Assembly: GCA_050185195.1 (NCBI GenBank)
Contig: JBFWZQ010000004.1
Span: forward strand, 62,001-126,000
DNA: 64,000 nucleotides
Direction: 5' to 3'
Source of the DNA: CADEFQ01 sp050185195
GTDB taxonomy: Bacteria; Pseudomonadota; Gammaproteobacteria; Steroidobacterales; Steroidobacteraceae
The translations under genes were made by a program, and so were the position numbers. This document shows positions 33,016 to 41,696 of the stretch, piece by piece. The notes beneath the pieces are model-generated. The model was not told the DNA's origin, ran no database searches, and saw only the letters and a list, made by a program, of their open reading frames with translations. Every line of letters starts with the position of its first letter. The stretch's first letter is position 1.

Positions 33016-34257
33016 ATGAGAAAGACACTGAGTCTCGCTCCGGTATTGGCGATGGCGCTGCTCGCCGTCGGTTCGGTCACGGCCACCGGTACTGCCACGG
33101 CAGCCGACGCCAAGGGGCCCACGGTCAGCAAGGCGCTCGCCAAGCCGCTCAAGGCGGCGCAGGAAGCGCTCGGCAAGAAGGACTGGAAAGGCGCGCTCGC
33201 CAAGCTCGACGAAGCGGACGCCGCGTCGGGGAAGACCCCCTACGACCAGCACCTGATCGCCGAGATGCGCGGCTTCGCGTACGTGCGTTCCGGCAACTAT
33301 GCCGAGGCGGCGAAGAACCTCGAAGCGGGCCTCACCTCCGGTTTCCTGGCGCAGGACGACATTCCGACCCGCGTGCGGGCGCTGGCGCAGATCAACTACC
33401 AGATCAAGAAGTACGACCGGGCGATCGAGTACGGCAATCGGGCGATCAAGGGCGGCTACGCGGACGCCGAACTCTACACGCTGGTCGGCCAGGCGTATTA
33501 CGTCCAGGGCGACTTCAAGGGCACGCTCAAGTTCATGGACAACTACGTGGACAGCCAGGTGCGCCGTGGCGAGACGCCGAAGAAGCAGTCGCTCGAGCTG
33601 ATCCTCTCCTCGTGCGTGAAGTTGAAGGACGACAGCTGCACCACCGGGGCGCTCGAACGCCTGGTGAAGTACTACCCGACGCCGGAGTACTGGCAGAACA
33701 TCATGTACTCGCTGTTCCGCGTGGACAGCAACGACGACAAGGTGCTGCTGAACACCTTCCGGCTGGCGGCCGACGTCGATGCGTTGAAGCGGGGCGACGA
33801 GTACACCGAGATGGCTCAGCTCGCGATCGAGCAGGGGTCCCCCGGTGAAGCGGTATCGACGCTCGAGAAGGCATTCGCGAAGAACGTGTTCACCGAACAG
33901 CGCGACCAGGACAAGAACCAGCGCCTGCTCGAAGCGGCGAAGAAGTCCGCCGTGACGGACCAGGCCGGCCTCACGCAGCTCGAGGCGGAAGCCTCGAAGG
34001 CGAAGACCGGCGGGGCGGACATCGGCCTCGGCAAGGGGTACCTGAGCTACGGCCAGTACGACAAGGCGGCCGCGGCGATCCAGCGGGGCATCACGAAGGG
34101 CGGCTTGTCGGACAAATCCGAGGCGCAGCTCCTGCTCGGCATCGCCCAGTTGAAGGGCGGCAAGAAGGACGATGCGATCAAGTCGTTCCGGGCCCTCAAG
34201 GACGATGCCAAATACGGCCGGCTGGCCGGCCTCTGGGCGATCCACGCCCAGGGCTGA
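33016..34257 (+). CDS. Periplasmic TPR-repeat protein of the Ton system
   Basis: A 413-residue protein with a Sec signal peptide (MRKTLSLAPVLAMALLAVGS then alanine-rich to about residue 31). The mature part is made of TPR-like helical pairs, for example LAQINYQIKKYDRAIEYGNRAIKGGY, YVQGDFKGTLKFMDN and a late YLSYGQYDKAAAAIQRGI. It ends the tonB-exbB-exbD1-exbD2 cluster. TPR proteins such as TtpC are essential partners of some marine TonB systems, so a Ton accessory role is likely but inferred. A strong terminator follows. Confidence 0.75.
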   Translation: MRKTLSLAPVLAMALLAVGSVTATGTATAADAKGPTVSKALAKPLKAAQEALGKKDWKGALAKLDEADAASGKTPYDQHLIAEMRGFAYVRSGNYAEAAKNLEAGLTSGFLAQDDIPTRVRALAQINYQIKKYDRAIEYGNRAIKGGYADAELYTLVGQAYYVQGDFKGTLKFMDNYVDSQVRRGETPKKQSLELILSSCVKLKDDSCTTGALERLVKYYPTPEYWQNIMYSLFRVDSNDDKVLLNTFRLAADVDALKRGDEYTEMAQLAIEQGSPGEAVSTLEKAFAKNVFTEQRDQDKNQRLLEAAKKSAVTDQAGLTQLEAEASKAKTGGADIGLGKGYLSYGQYDKAAAAIQRGITKGGLSDKSEAQLLLGIAQLKGGKKDDAIKSFRALKDDAKYGRLAGLWAIHAQG

Positions 34258-34298
34258 AGGCTGGAGCGCCCTGGCCGCGAGCCACGGGCCAGAAGCAG

Positions 34299-34336
34299 AA
34301 ACGGCCGACGGGGCGACCCGCCGGCCGTTTTGTTTT
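34299..34336 (+). terminator. Intrinsic terminator of the tonB operon
   Basis: AAACGGCCG (34299-34307) pairs with CGGCCGTTT (34322-34330), with an inner GGG/CCC extension, followed by TGTTTTG. It marks the end of the tonB-TPR transcript. Confidence 0.85.
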
Positions 34337-34348
34337 GCGGCCCGATGC

Positions 34349-34364
34349 TGCCAAACTACTGGCA
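34349..34364 (+). promoter_or_regulatory. Inverted repeat upstream of cphB
   Basis: TGCCA and TGGCA flank a six-base spacer, 28 bases before the cphB start and just after the tonB terminator. It could be an operator for the cyanophycin genes. The arms are short, so chance is possible. Confidence 0.2.
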
Positions 34365-34391
34365 ACCGGGAAGATTCGAGGTGACGGGGGG

Positions 34392-35231
34392 ATGCCGAGC
34401 AAGGTGCCGGAGGGCGGGACACGCGGATGGATCGTGCCGATCGGCGGCGCGGAGAACAAGGAAAACGACCGGCGTATCCTGACCCGCTTCATCGAGGTTT
34501 CCGGGGGTGATGCCGCCGACATCGTCGTCATTCCGACCGCGAGCCGCCTGCATGAGACGGGGCCCCGCTACGAGCAGCTCTTTCGGGAACTCGGCGCGGC
34601 GCGGGTGACCGTGATGGACTTCGACACCCGGCGCGACTGCCATGAAGGCGGGCGCCTGGAACGGCTCGGGGAGGCGAGTGGTGTTTTCTTCACCGGCGGC
34701 AACCAGTTGCGCCTGACGACCCTGCTGGGCGGTACCCCGGTCGCCAAGGTCATTCGCGCGCGTAATGCGAGCGGCGTCACCGTCGGGGGCACCAGCGCGG
34801 GCGCCAGCATCCTCTCCGAACACATGATCGCTTTCGGTGACGATGGTTCTTCGGCCATCTCCGGCAGCGTGCGCCTGGCCCCCGGGCTCGGCCTTACCAA
34901 TCGTTTCGTGATCGACCAGCACTTCCGCCAGCGCGATCGCCTCGGGCGGCTGTTGACGGCACTCGCCTACAACCCGTTTGCGGTCGGCATCGGGCTCGAT
35001 GAAGACACGGCGGCTTTCATCGGCCCCGACAACACGCTCGAAGTCGAGGGCAGCGGCGCCGTGACGGTAGTGGATGCCGCGGAAGTGGCGTTCACCTCGA
35101 TGGATCTCGTCGACGAAGGCCAGCCGATCTGCATGCTGGGCCTCAAGCTGCACCTGCTCGTCGCGGGCGCGTCGTTCAACCTGCAGACGCGCGTGGCGTC
35201 GGCAGGCAGCTTGCGGGTGCACAAGGAGTAG
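34392..35231 (+). CDS. cphB: Cyanophycinase
   Basis: A 279-residue serine exopeptidase of the S51 family that cleaves cyanophycin to beta-aspartyl-arginine dipeptides. The nucleophile is S135 in VGGTSAGASIL; FFTGGNQLRLTTLL and DQHFRQRDRLGRLL are further family segments. There is no signal peptide, so it is the intracellular type that mobilises stored polymer. I chose ATG 34392, preceded by a run of G that can act as ribosome binding site. It lies 4 bases before cphA. Confidence 0.92.
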   Translation: MPSKVPEGGTRGWIVPIGGAENKENDRRILTRFIEVSGGDAADIVVIPTASRLHETGPRYEQLFRELGAARVTVMDFDTRRDCHEGGRLERLGEASGVFFTGGNQLRLTTLLGGTPVAKVIRARNASGVTVGGTSAGASILSEHMIAFGDDGSSAISGSVRLAPGLGLTNRFVIDQHFRQRDRLGRLLTALAYNPFAVGIGLDEDTAAFIGPDNTLEVEGSGAVTVVDAAEVAFTSMDLVDEGQPICMLGLKLHLLVAGASFNLQTRVASAGSLRVHKE

Positions 35232-35235
35232 CACA

Positions 35236-38031
35236 GTGCGCGTACTCGACCGCTCGGTTTACGTCGGTCCCTCGCACTACGCGCGCTTTCCCGTCATCCG
35301 CCTCGAACTCGACCTCGGAGCGCTCGAAGCCTGGCCCACCGGGCGGCTGGGAGCCGGTTTCGTCGAACCCCTCGCTGCCGCGCTGCCCGGGCTCGCCGAG
35401 CACGGTTGTTCGTACCGGGAGCCGGGCGGTTTCTTCCGTCGCATGCGTGAAGGCGAGGGCACCTGGCTCGGGCATGTCCTCGAGCACGTGGCGATCGAGT
35501 TGCAGAACGTCGCCGGCGAGGACGTCACGTTCGGCAAGACGCGCAGCATCGATGGCAGGCCGGGGGTGTATTCCGTCGTATACGAGTTTGCCCAGCGCGA
35601 TGAAGGCATCGCAGCCGGTGAACTCGGCTTGCGGCTGCTGGCGTCCCTGTTGCCCGTGGAACTGCGCGAGACGGGCGCCGTTCCGGAAGGCTGGACCTGG
35701 CCTGTCGCCCGTGACGAGTTCATCCGTTTCGCGCAGCGGCGCGCCCTCGGGCCTTCCACCGCGGCCCTGGTGCGGGCCGCCGACGAGCGCGGCATTCCCT
35801 GGCTGCGGCTCAACGACCAGTCACTGGTGCAGCTCGGCCACGGCAAGTACCAGCAGCGTATCCAGGCCACGGTCACCGGGCGCACGCCGCACATCGCGGT
35901 CGAACTCGCGAGCGACAAGGAGGAAACGAACCGCATCCTCGCCTCGCTCGGCCTGCCCGTGCCGCGGCAGGAACTCGTGCAGTCGGCCGAACAGGCAGTG
36001 CGGGCCGCGCACCGCATCGGCTTGCCTGTCGTCACGAAGCCCTACAACGGCAACCATGGGCGTGGCATCTCCATCCGGCTCAGCACGGACGCGGAAGTGG
36101 CGGCGGGTTTTGCCGCGGCGCGCGAGCATTCGCGCTCCGTCATCGTCGAGACCTTCCTCGAAGGCGATGACCATCGCCTGCTCGTCGTGAACGGTGAGCT
36201 GGTGGCCGCGACCCGGCGCACGCCCGGCCACGTGGTCGGCGACGGGATGCACACCGTCGCAGGTCTGGTTGCCCTAGTGAACCAGGACCCGCGCCGCGGC
36301 GTGGGACACGAAAAGGTGCTGACGCGGATCGAACTCGATGCGCAGGCCGGGCAGATGCTCGATCGTGCGGGGCTCACGCCCGAATCGGTGCCCGAGGCGG
36401 GTCGCGTGGTCTACCTGCGTTCGACGGCCAACCTCTCGACCGGCGGGACCGCGACTGACGTGACGGACACGATCCACCCCGACAACCGGGACATGGCGGT
36501 GCGTGCCGTGCGCGCCATCGGTCTCGACGTCGGCGGGGTCGATTTCCTGTCGACGAACATCGCCGAGAGCTATCGCAGCATCGGCGGTGGCATCTGCGAA
36601 GTGAACGCAGCCCCGGGCTTTCGCATGCACGTCGCGCCGAGCGAGGGCACGCCGCGCGATGCGGCGGGACCCGTGATCGACATGCTCTTCCCGCGTGGTG
36701 CGGCGTCGCGCGTGCCGATCGCGGCGATCACTGGCACGAACGGCAAGACCACGACGGCACGCATGCTGGCGCACATCGCGAAGATGGCGGGTTACACGCC
36801 GGGCCTGACGACGACGGACGGCGTCTATATCGACGGGCAGCGCACCGTGCAGGGCGACATGACGGGGCCGGTGTCGGCCCGCATGGTGCTCGCCGACCCA
36901 CAGATCGACCTCGCGGTGCTCGAAACCGCCCGCGGCGGCCTGCTGCGTGCCGGCATGGGCGTGCAGGCAGTCAACGTCGGCGCGGTACTCAACGTGCAGT
37001 CCGATCACCTCGGCCTGAAGGGCATCGACACGCTCGAGCAGCTGGCGGAAATCAAGCGGGTCGTGGTCGAGGTCGCCACCGACTGCGCGGTACTGAATGC
37101 CGACGACCCGTTGACACTGCGAATGTCGGGTTACACCGAGGCGGCGAGCATCTGCTACGTGACATTGACCCCGCAGCACCAGCTCGTGCGCGAGCACGTG
37201 CGCGCGGGCGGCCGCGCGTGTGCGCTCGAGGCGGGTGTCAACGGCCAGATGATCACGCTCTACGACAAGGGCAGCCACATTCCGCTCCTCTGGACGCACC
37301 TCATTCCCGCCACGCTCGAGGGGCGCGCGACGCACAACGTGCAGAACGCCATGTTCGCGGCGGCGCTGGCGTTCTCCCTCGGCATGAAGCTCGACGCGAT
37401 CCGCCAGGGCCTGCGCACCTTCGACACCACGTTCTTCCAGGCGCCCGGGCGCATGAACGTCTACGACGAACACCCGTTCAAGGTGCTGTTCGACTACGGC
37501 CACAACGCCCACGCCGTCGGCGTCATGGCGGATCTTGCGCAGCGGCTCGACGTCAAGGGCCGGCGCATCGTGGTGATGGCCGGTCCCGGCGACCGTCGTG
37601 ACGAGGACCTCGTGGCCATCGCGCTCGCGGTTGCCGGCCGGTTCGACCACTACATCTGCCGCCGTGACGACCAGTTGCGGGATCGTGCGCCGGATGAGGT
37701 GCCGCAACTGCTGGCGCGCACGCTGCGCGAGGCGGGCGTGCCACCGGCACGCATCGACATCATCCCGGATGAGCGCGAGGCGATCGATGCGGCGCTGCGC
37801 ATGGGCGAGGCGGGCGACCTGCTGCTCGTCTTTGCCGATCACCTGACGCGCTCCTGGAAACAGATCACCAAGTTCCACCCGACTGGCAACGGCGCATCGC
37901 ATCCCGCCGCAGTCGCACCGCCGCCGCCTTCCGCGCTCGTGGATCCGGTGCCCGAGGCGCCTGCGATCTCCCTCGAAGGCCTCATTCGCGACGAGCGGGG
38001 CATACGTTTCGCCCCCGAGGGAGAAGACTGA
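35236..38031 (+). CDS. cphA: Cyanophycin synthetase
   Basis: A 931-residue enzyme that builds the multi-L-arginyl-poly-L-aspartate store. Three domains are visible. The first 160 or so residues form the N-domain, with WLGHVLEHVAIELQNVAGEDV. An ATP-grasp domain follows, to about residue 480 (HGRGISIRL, GGGICEVNAAPGFRMH), and adds aspartate. A Mur-ligase domain with P-loop GTNGKTTT (K504) and LFDYGHNAHAV adds arginine. The C-terminal 45 residues are proline- and alanine-rich and longer than usual. GTG 35236 has AAGGAG 6 bases upstream. The presence of cphA implies nitrogen storage as cyanophycin granules in a heterotroph. Confidence 0.94.
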   Translation: MRVLDRSVYVGPSHYARFPVIRLELDLGALEAWPTGRLGAGFVEPLAAALPGLAEHGCSYREPGGFFRRMREGEGTWLGHVLEHVAIELQNVAGEDVTFGKTRSIDGRPGVYSVVYEFAQRDEGIAAGELGLRLLASLLPVELRETGAVPEGWTWPVARDEFIRFAQRRALGPSTAALVRAADERGIPWLRLNDQSLVQLGHGKYQQRIQATVTGRTPHIAVELASDKEETNRILASLGLPVPRQELVQSAEQAVRAAHRIGLPVVTKPYNGNHGRGISIRLSTDAEVAAGFAAAREHSRSVIVETFLEGDDHRLLVVNGELVAATRRTPGHVVGDGMHTVAGLVALVNQDPRRGVGHEKVLTRIELDAQAGQMLDRAGLTPESVPEAGRVVYLRSTANLSTGGTATDVTDTIHPDNRDMAVRAVRAIGLDVGGVDFLSTNIAESYRSIGGGICEVNAAPGFRMHVAPSEGTPRDAAGPVIDMLFPRGAASRVPIAAITGTNGKTTTARMLAHIAKMAGYTPGLTTTDGVYIDGQRTVQGDMTGPVSARMVLADPQIDLAVLETARGGLLRAGMGVQAVNVGAVLNVQSDHLGLKGIDTLEQLAEIKRVVVEVATDCAVLNADDPLTLRMSGYTEAASICYVTLTPQHQLVREHVRAGGRACALEAGVNGQMITLYDKGSHIPLLWTHLIPATLEGRATHNVQNAMFAAALAFSLGMKLDAIRQGLRTFDTTFFQAPGRMNVYDEHPFKVLFDYGHNAHAVGVMADLAQRLDVKGRRIVVMAGPGDRRDEDLVAIALAVAGRFDHYICRRDDQLRDRAPDEVPQLLARTLREAGVPPARIDIIPDEREAIDAALRMGEAGDLLLVFADHLTRSWKQITKFHPTGNGASHPAAVAPPPPSALVDPVPEAPAISLEGLIRDERGIRFAPEGED
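38017..38023 (+). promoter_or_regulatory. Ribosome binding site for the second cyanophycin-type ligase
   Basis: GAGGGAG inside the end of cphA, 4-7 bases before the CTG at 38028. It supports translation starting at the 4-base overlap with the cphA stop, not at the first ordinary start codon at 38163. Confidence 0.5.
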
Positions 38032-39875
38032 TCGAGACGGCAGGACTGCCTTACGGGAACTCGCGTCGCCTCACCGGTAGCAATCTGTTTTTCGACTCGC
38101 CGGGCGCCGTCCTCGAAGTCATCGAGGCCGAAGTCGATGACGCACTCCTCGCGGACTGGCGCGTGCGCGTCGAACGCGGCCGGGCGCGCCTGGGTTGGCC
38201 TGCGGCATTGCCTCCGCGGTACGCCGGCCGCACGACGCGCAGTCCGATTGCGGTGCGACGCCATCGCGGCGGGACGTCGTTCGCCCTCGCGGCGCCCATC
38301 GACCAGTTGTTCGTGGCCACGGAGCTCAACGAATGGGCGCTCGCGGCATCGTTGTGCGTGCGCGAACCAGGCCGCCGGACCGCGCTGGAATCCGCCATGG
38401 TGATCGCAGCGCGCGAGGCGACGCCGCCGCCGGCATTGCCGCCGGTGCTCGATGAGCCTGCTGCGCTCGATCGCCTCGTCAAGCTCGCTGCGCTCGAGTC
38501 GCGGCCCCTGTTGCGGGCCGGGATCGCGCGTGCATCGTCACTCGGGCTCGGCTGGCTGCTGGACGACGAGGGCTTCTCGATGGGCGAAGGCGCCGGGCAC
38601 GCCGGCTTTGCGCTGGGCGCACTGCCGCGGCCCGGGATCGTGCATTGGGAAAGCCTGCGTAATGTCCCTGTGGCACTCGTCACGGGATCGAATGGCAAGA
38701 CCACGACCGTTCGCCTGCTGGCGGCTTGCGCCCGTGCGCACGGCCTGCGGACGGGACACAATTGCACCGATGGCGTGTTCCTCGACGACAGGCTGCTCGT
38801 CAGCGGGGACTACGCAGGGCCGCTGGGCGCGCGCACGGTCCTGCGCGATGCACGCGTGCAGGCAGCAGTCATCGAGGCAGCGCGCGGTGGACTCCTGCGA
38901 CGCGGCAGTGCGGTGAACCGCGCCGATGTCGCCGTCGTCACCAATGTGAGCCTCGATCACATGGGTGCCTACGGCATCGACGACCTCGAGGGCATGGCCG
39001 CGGTGAAACTCATCGTCGCGAACCTCGTGGGGCCGCGGGGCCTCGTCGTGCTGAATGCCGACGATCCGATGCTCGCCCGGCATGCGCGGAACGTCGAGGC
39101 GCCGGTCGGCTGGTTCGCCCTCGATGCCGAAACCGGCTTGATCGAGGAGGCGCGCGCGGGCGGCGCACCGACGTGCGCAGTCCGCGCCGGACGGCTCGGC
39201 TGCACGTTCGAAGGCGTGGAGCACGATTTCGGTGCGATCGATGCGATGCCGCTCACGTCCGGGGGCAGGGCTGCCTACAATGTCGCGAATCTCGCGGCCG
39301 CGGCGCTCGCGGCGCTGGCGCTCGGCCTGCCGCCCGCCGTCGTGCGCGAGGTGTTCGCGCGCTTCGGCAGCAGTCCTGCCGACAATGCCGGCCGCCTCAT
39401 GCGTTTCGAGGTCGGCGGCCTGCAGGTGATCGTCGACTATGCGCACAACCCGGAGGGGCTGCACGGCGTGCTCGCGGTAGCACGCAGCCTCCTGGCCGAC
39501 GGCCGGCTGCTGCTGCTGCTGGGGCAGGCGGGCGATCGGGGCGACGCTGATATCGCGGAGCTGGCGGCCGTGGCCGCGCGCGCGCGGCCCGACATCGTCG
39601 CGATCAAGGAAATGGAAGGCCACCTGCGCGGTCGTGCGCCGGGCGAGGTGCCGGCCCTCCTGCGCCGCGGCTTGCTCGCACAGGGCCTTGCCACCGGGCA
39701 ACTGCTCGAGCGGGGGGCGGAAATCGACGCCGCGCGGGCATTGCTGTCGCTGGCACGAGCGCGCGACGTCGTATTGCTGCCGGTGCACGGCCAGCTGGCA
39801 CGGAGCGAGATCGTGTCGTTGATCGGGCGGATGCGCGGCGACGGCTGGCAAGCGGGCGAGCGGTTGCCGGCGTAG
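38028..39875 (+). CDS. Mur-ligase family protein next to cphA (CphA-prime type), probable CUG start
   Basis: A protein of 615 residues (from 38028) with an N-terminal region and a Mur-ligase domain but no ATP-grasp domain. The P-loop is GSNGKTTT (K224), and AAYNVANLAAAALAAL and VIVDYAHNPEGLHGVL match the ligase half of CphA. The first ATG/GTG/TTG is GTG 38163. Yet in-frame upstream codons read LPYGNSRRLTGSNLFFDSPG, which resembles the start of related cph-cluster ligases. That region has no ordinary start. CTG 38028 forms a CTGA overlap with the cphA stop and is preceded by GAGGGAG. Genes of this kind occur beside cphA in several bacteria; their exact activity is unsettled. Confidence 0.8.
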   Translation: MIETAGLPYGNSRRLTGSNLFFDSPGAVLEVIEAEVDDALLADWRVRVERGRARLGWPAALPPRYAGRTTRSPIAVRRHRGGTSFALAAPIDQLFVATELNEWALAASLCVREPGRRTALESAMVIAAREATPPPALPPVLDEPAALDRLVKLAALESRPLLRAGIARASSLGLGWLLDDEGFSMGEGAGHAGFALGALPRPGIVHWESLRNVPVALVTGSNGKTTTVRLLAACARAHGLRTGHNCTDGVFLDDRLLVSGDYAGPLGARTVLRDARVQAAVIEAARGGLLRRGSAVNRADVAVVTNVSLDHMGAYGIDDLEGMAAVKLIVANLVGPRGLVVLNADDPMLARHARNVEAPVGWFALDAETGLIEEARAGGAPTCAVRAGRLGCTFEGVEHDFGAIDAMPLTSGGRAAYNVANLAAAALAALALGLPPAVVREVFARFGSSPADNAGRLMRFEVGGLQVIVDYAHNPEGLHGVLAVARSLLADGRLLLLLGQAGDRGDADIAELAAVAARARPDIVAIKEMEGHLRGRAPGEVPALLRRGLLAQGLATGQLLERGAEIDAARALLSLARARDVVLLPVHGQLARSEIVSLIGRMRGDGWQAGERLPA

Positions 39876-39887
39876 GCGCGCCCCGAA

Positions 39888-40247
39888 TCAGCGGCTCACC
39901 GCATCCACCACGTCCTGCTGCGACCGCGGTTGCCCCTCGCCGGTGACTTCCTCGACCTCTGCCTTGACGATCCGCAGGATACGGGCGATGAACGCCGCGC
40001 GCGCCTGGTCCCTTTCAGCGGTGATGGCGGGCGAGGGTGCATAGGCGTCGACTGCGCCGGCCTTCAGCACCCCGCGTGCGCCGAGCAGGCGCTCGACGGC
40101 GTCGAGCCGGTCGCGGGTGACGGCAAGTTCCTGCGCGAGCGTCACCGTGACCCACAGCAGCTTGTCGATCGCGGGGTCGCTGAAGTACTGCGGGCGCTTG
40201 CCCTTGGCAACGCGCTTGATGCGGACGGGCGGTTTCCTGCTGGGCAT
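39888..40247 (-). CDS. Small helical protein of unknown function (paralogue B)
   Basis: A 119-residue protein starting at ATG 40247, with a basic N-terminus (MPSRKPPVRIKRVAKGKRPQ). It is followed by QYFSDPAIDKLLWVTVTLAQELAVTRDRLDAVERLLGARG and a second helix rich in Arg and Ala. It is clearly related to the small gene at 41391: both share PQYF-DPAID-L, LA-EL-V--DR-D--ERLL and a charged C-terminal helix. The coiled, repeated heptads suggest a partner-binding or oligomerising protein. I recognise no named family. It is last in the methyltransferase operon, 16 bases after the methyltransferase stop, so it probably works with that enzyme. Confidence 0.7.
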   Translation of the reverse strand: MPSRKPPVRIKRVAKGKRPQYFSDPAIDKLLWVTVTLAQELAVTRDRLDAVERLLGARGVLKAGAVDAYAPSPAITAERDQARAAFIARILRIVKAEVEEVTGEGQPRSQQDVVDAVSR

Positions 40248-40263
40248 GCCTGCGTACCTCGAT

Positions 40264-41394
40264 TCAGGGCTGTCCGACGAGGACGGTCCAGACGAACTTC
40301 GGCGAGTAGAGCGTCTGCGCGCCGGCGTCGCGCGGCGCAAAGCCGACCGTCTCCACTTTGTCCCGGTCGAAGCCGCTGCGGGCCGCGATGGCGGCGAGAT
40401 CGGCGTCCGTGAGGAACTGCGCGAAGGTCTCGTTGTTGTTGTAGGACTCCCAGTTGTACATGAACTTCTCGAGCGGCGTCGTGCCGCGCGGAATTTCGAG
40501 GTGCAGCATGATCCCGCCCGGTTTCAGCAGCCGCCGGCATTCGCGCAGGATGTTCGAGAGCGCCGACTTCGATGTCTCGTGCAGCATGATGTGGGAGACG
40601 ATCAGGTCGAAACTGGCCGGCTCGAAATTCGTCGCTTCGGCGTTCTGCTGGCTGAAGTGCACGGTCACGCCCAACGCTTCGGCACGTGCGTGCCCGTAGC
40701 GCAGCACCGGCGCGCCGACGTCGATGGCGTGCAGGGAGGCGCGCGGGAAGGCGCGACCCCAGGGCAGCGTGCTGTTGCCGATGGCGCAGCCCATGTCGAG
40801 GATGCGCCCGGGCTTGAGGCCGGGAAAACGATGGCGGTAGAAGGCGAGCAGGATGTCGCCCATCGCGTCGTTCTCGACTCCGAACGCACCGTCGAGGTAG
40901 AGGTGCAGGCCGCTGTCGTAGAGCGCGCCGGCGGTGATGTCGCCGGGACCGAAGTCGGTGTGATAACCGCCGGGTTGCAGGTGGATGTCGGCGGCAGTGT
41001 GATAGCGGGGGACCTGCAATGCCGGGTCGAGCGCCAGCGTGCCCGCGCGCTTGCGCTTCGCCGGCGCCGCCGCGCGGCGCACGAGCGCCTCGCGATCGCG
41101 CTCGGCCGGATCGATCACCGATTCCCACATGAGTTCCTGGCTACGCCGCAGCATCGCGCTCCAGAACTGGTAATAGGGATCGCGTTCCATCACCGCGCGC
41201 AGTTCGGCAGGCGTCTGCGGGCTGCGGCCGGTCTCGGCGCGAAAGCGCGGCTCGATGCGCGCGGCATACAGGGGATAGTTGCCTGGCATCACCCGTGAGG
41301 CGAGGTGGCGCCGAAAGCTGCGCACGAATGCCTGGCGCGCGCGCTCGTCGTGGGTGGGACGAGGCAGCATCGCGTGGCGTTTTGCGGCGCTCAT
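40264..41394 (-). CDS. Class I SAM-dependent methyltransferase with conserved N-terminal extension (copy 1)
   Basis: A 376-residue protein. The Rossmann methyltransferase domain is in the C-terminal half: GRILDMGCAIGNSTLPWG binds SAM, LHAIDVGAPVLRYGHARA holds the acidic ribose ligand, FDLIVSHIMLHETS follows and LLKPGGIMLHLEIP is motif III. The N-terminal 190 residues are not a known methyltransferase part but contain MLPRPTHDERARQAFV and DIHLQPGGYHTDFGPGDITAGALYD, both also present in the copy at 55751. The gene is flanked by two small paralogous proteins and overlaps the first as ATGA. The substrate is unknown; membership in a catabolic operon suggests a small carboxylated metabolite rather than a macromolecule. 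Confidence 0.8.
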   Translation of the reverse strand: MSAAKRHAMLPRPTHDERARQAFVRSFRRHLASRVMPGNYPLYAARIEPRFRAETGRSPQTPAELRAVMERDPYYQFWSAMLRRSQELMWESVIDPAERDREALVRRAAAPAKRKRAGTLALDPALQVPRYHTAADIHLQPGGYHTDFGPGDITAGALYDSGLHLYLDGAFGVENDAMGDILLAFYRHRFPGLKPGRILDMGCAIGNSTLPWGRAFPRASLHAIDVGAPVLRYGHARAEALGVTVHFSQQNAEATNFEPASFDLIVSHIMLHETSKSALSNILRECRRLLKPGGIMLHLEIPRGTTPLEKFMYNWESYNNNETFAQFLTDADLAAIAARSGFDRDKVETVGFAPRDAGAQTLYSPKFVWTVLVGQP

Positions 41395-41696
41395 TGCTGC
41401 GCGCGCTCGACCAGGTGGTCCCGATAGTCGCGGAAGGGGCGCAGGAGGCGTGCAACGAGGGCTTCGCGCCGGGCCGCGCGCTCGTGCAGGGCGGCCTCGT
41501 CGGGTTCGAATGCCTCGATGTCGCGGCGTGCAACCGCCCCCTTGCGCTCGAGCAGCCGCTCGAGCGTGTCGATGCGATCGTAGGCCACCGAAAGTTCCGC
41601 GGCGAGCGCGAGCAGCGCGGCATGCAGCTGGTCGATCGCCGGGTCGTCGAAATACTGCGGCAAGGGACCCTTGGCGCGTGTCGGGGCTTCGGTCAT
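41391..41696 (-). CDS. Small helical protein of unknown function (paralogue A)
   Basis: A 101-residue protein from ATG 41696. LPQYFDDPAIDQLHAALLALAAELSVAYDRIDTLERLLERKG is its conserved core and an Arg-rich helix ends it. It is a paralogue of the gene at 39888 and sits on the other side of the same methyltransferase, overlapping it by 4 bases and the VOC gene by 4 bases. No domain name comes to mind. The overlaps imply co-translation and probably a complex with the methyltransferase. Confidence 0.7.
   Translation of the reverse strand: MTEAPTRAKGPLPQYFDDPAIDQLHAALLALAAELSVAYDRIDTLERLLERKGAVARRDIEAFEPDEAALHERAARREALVARLLRPFRDYRDHLVERAQQ

Noticed and set aside
38163..38165. GTG 38163 as the start of the second cyanophycin-type ligase
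   Set aside because: About 45 coding-like upstream codons with a family-like motif would be lost, and there is no good ribosome binding site before it. I keep it only as a fallback.
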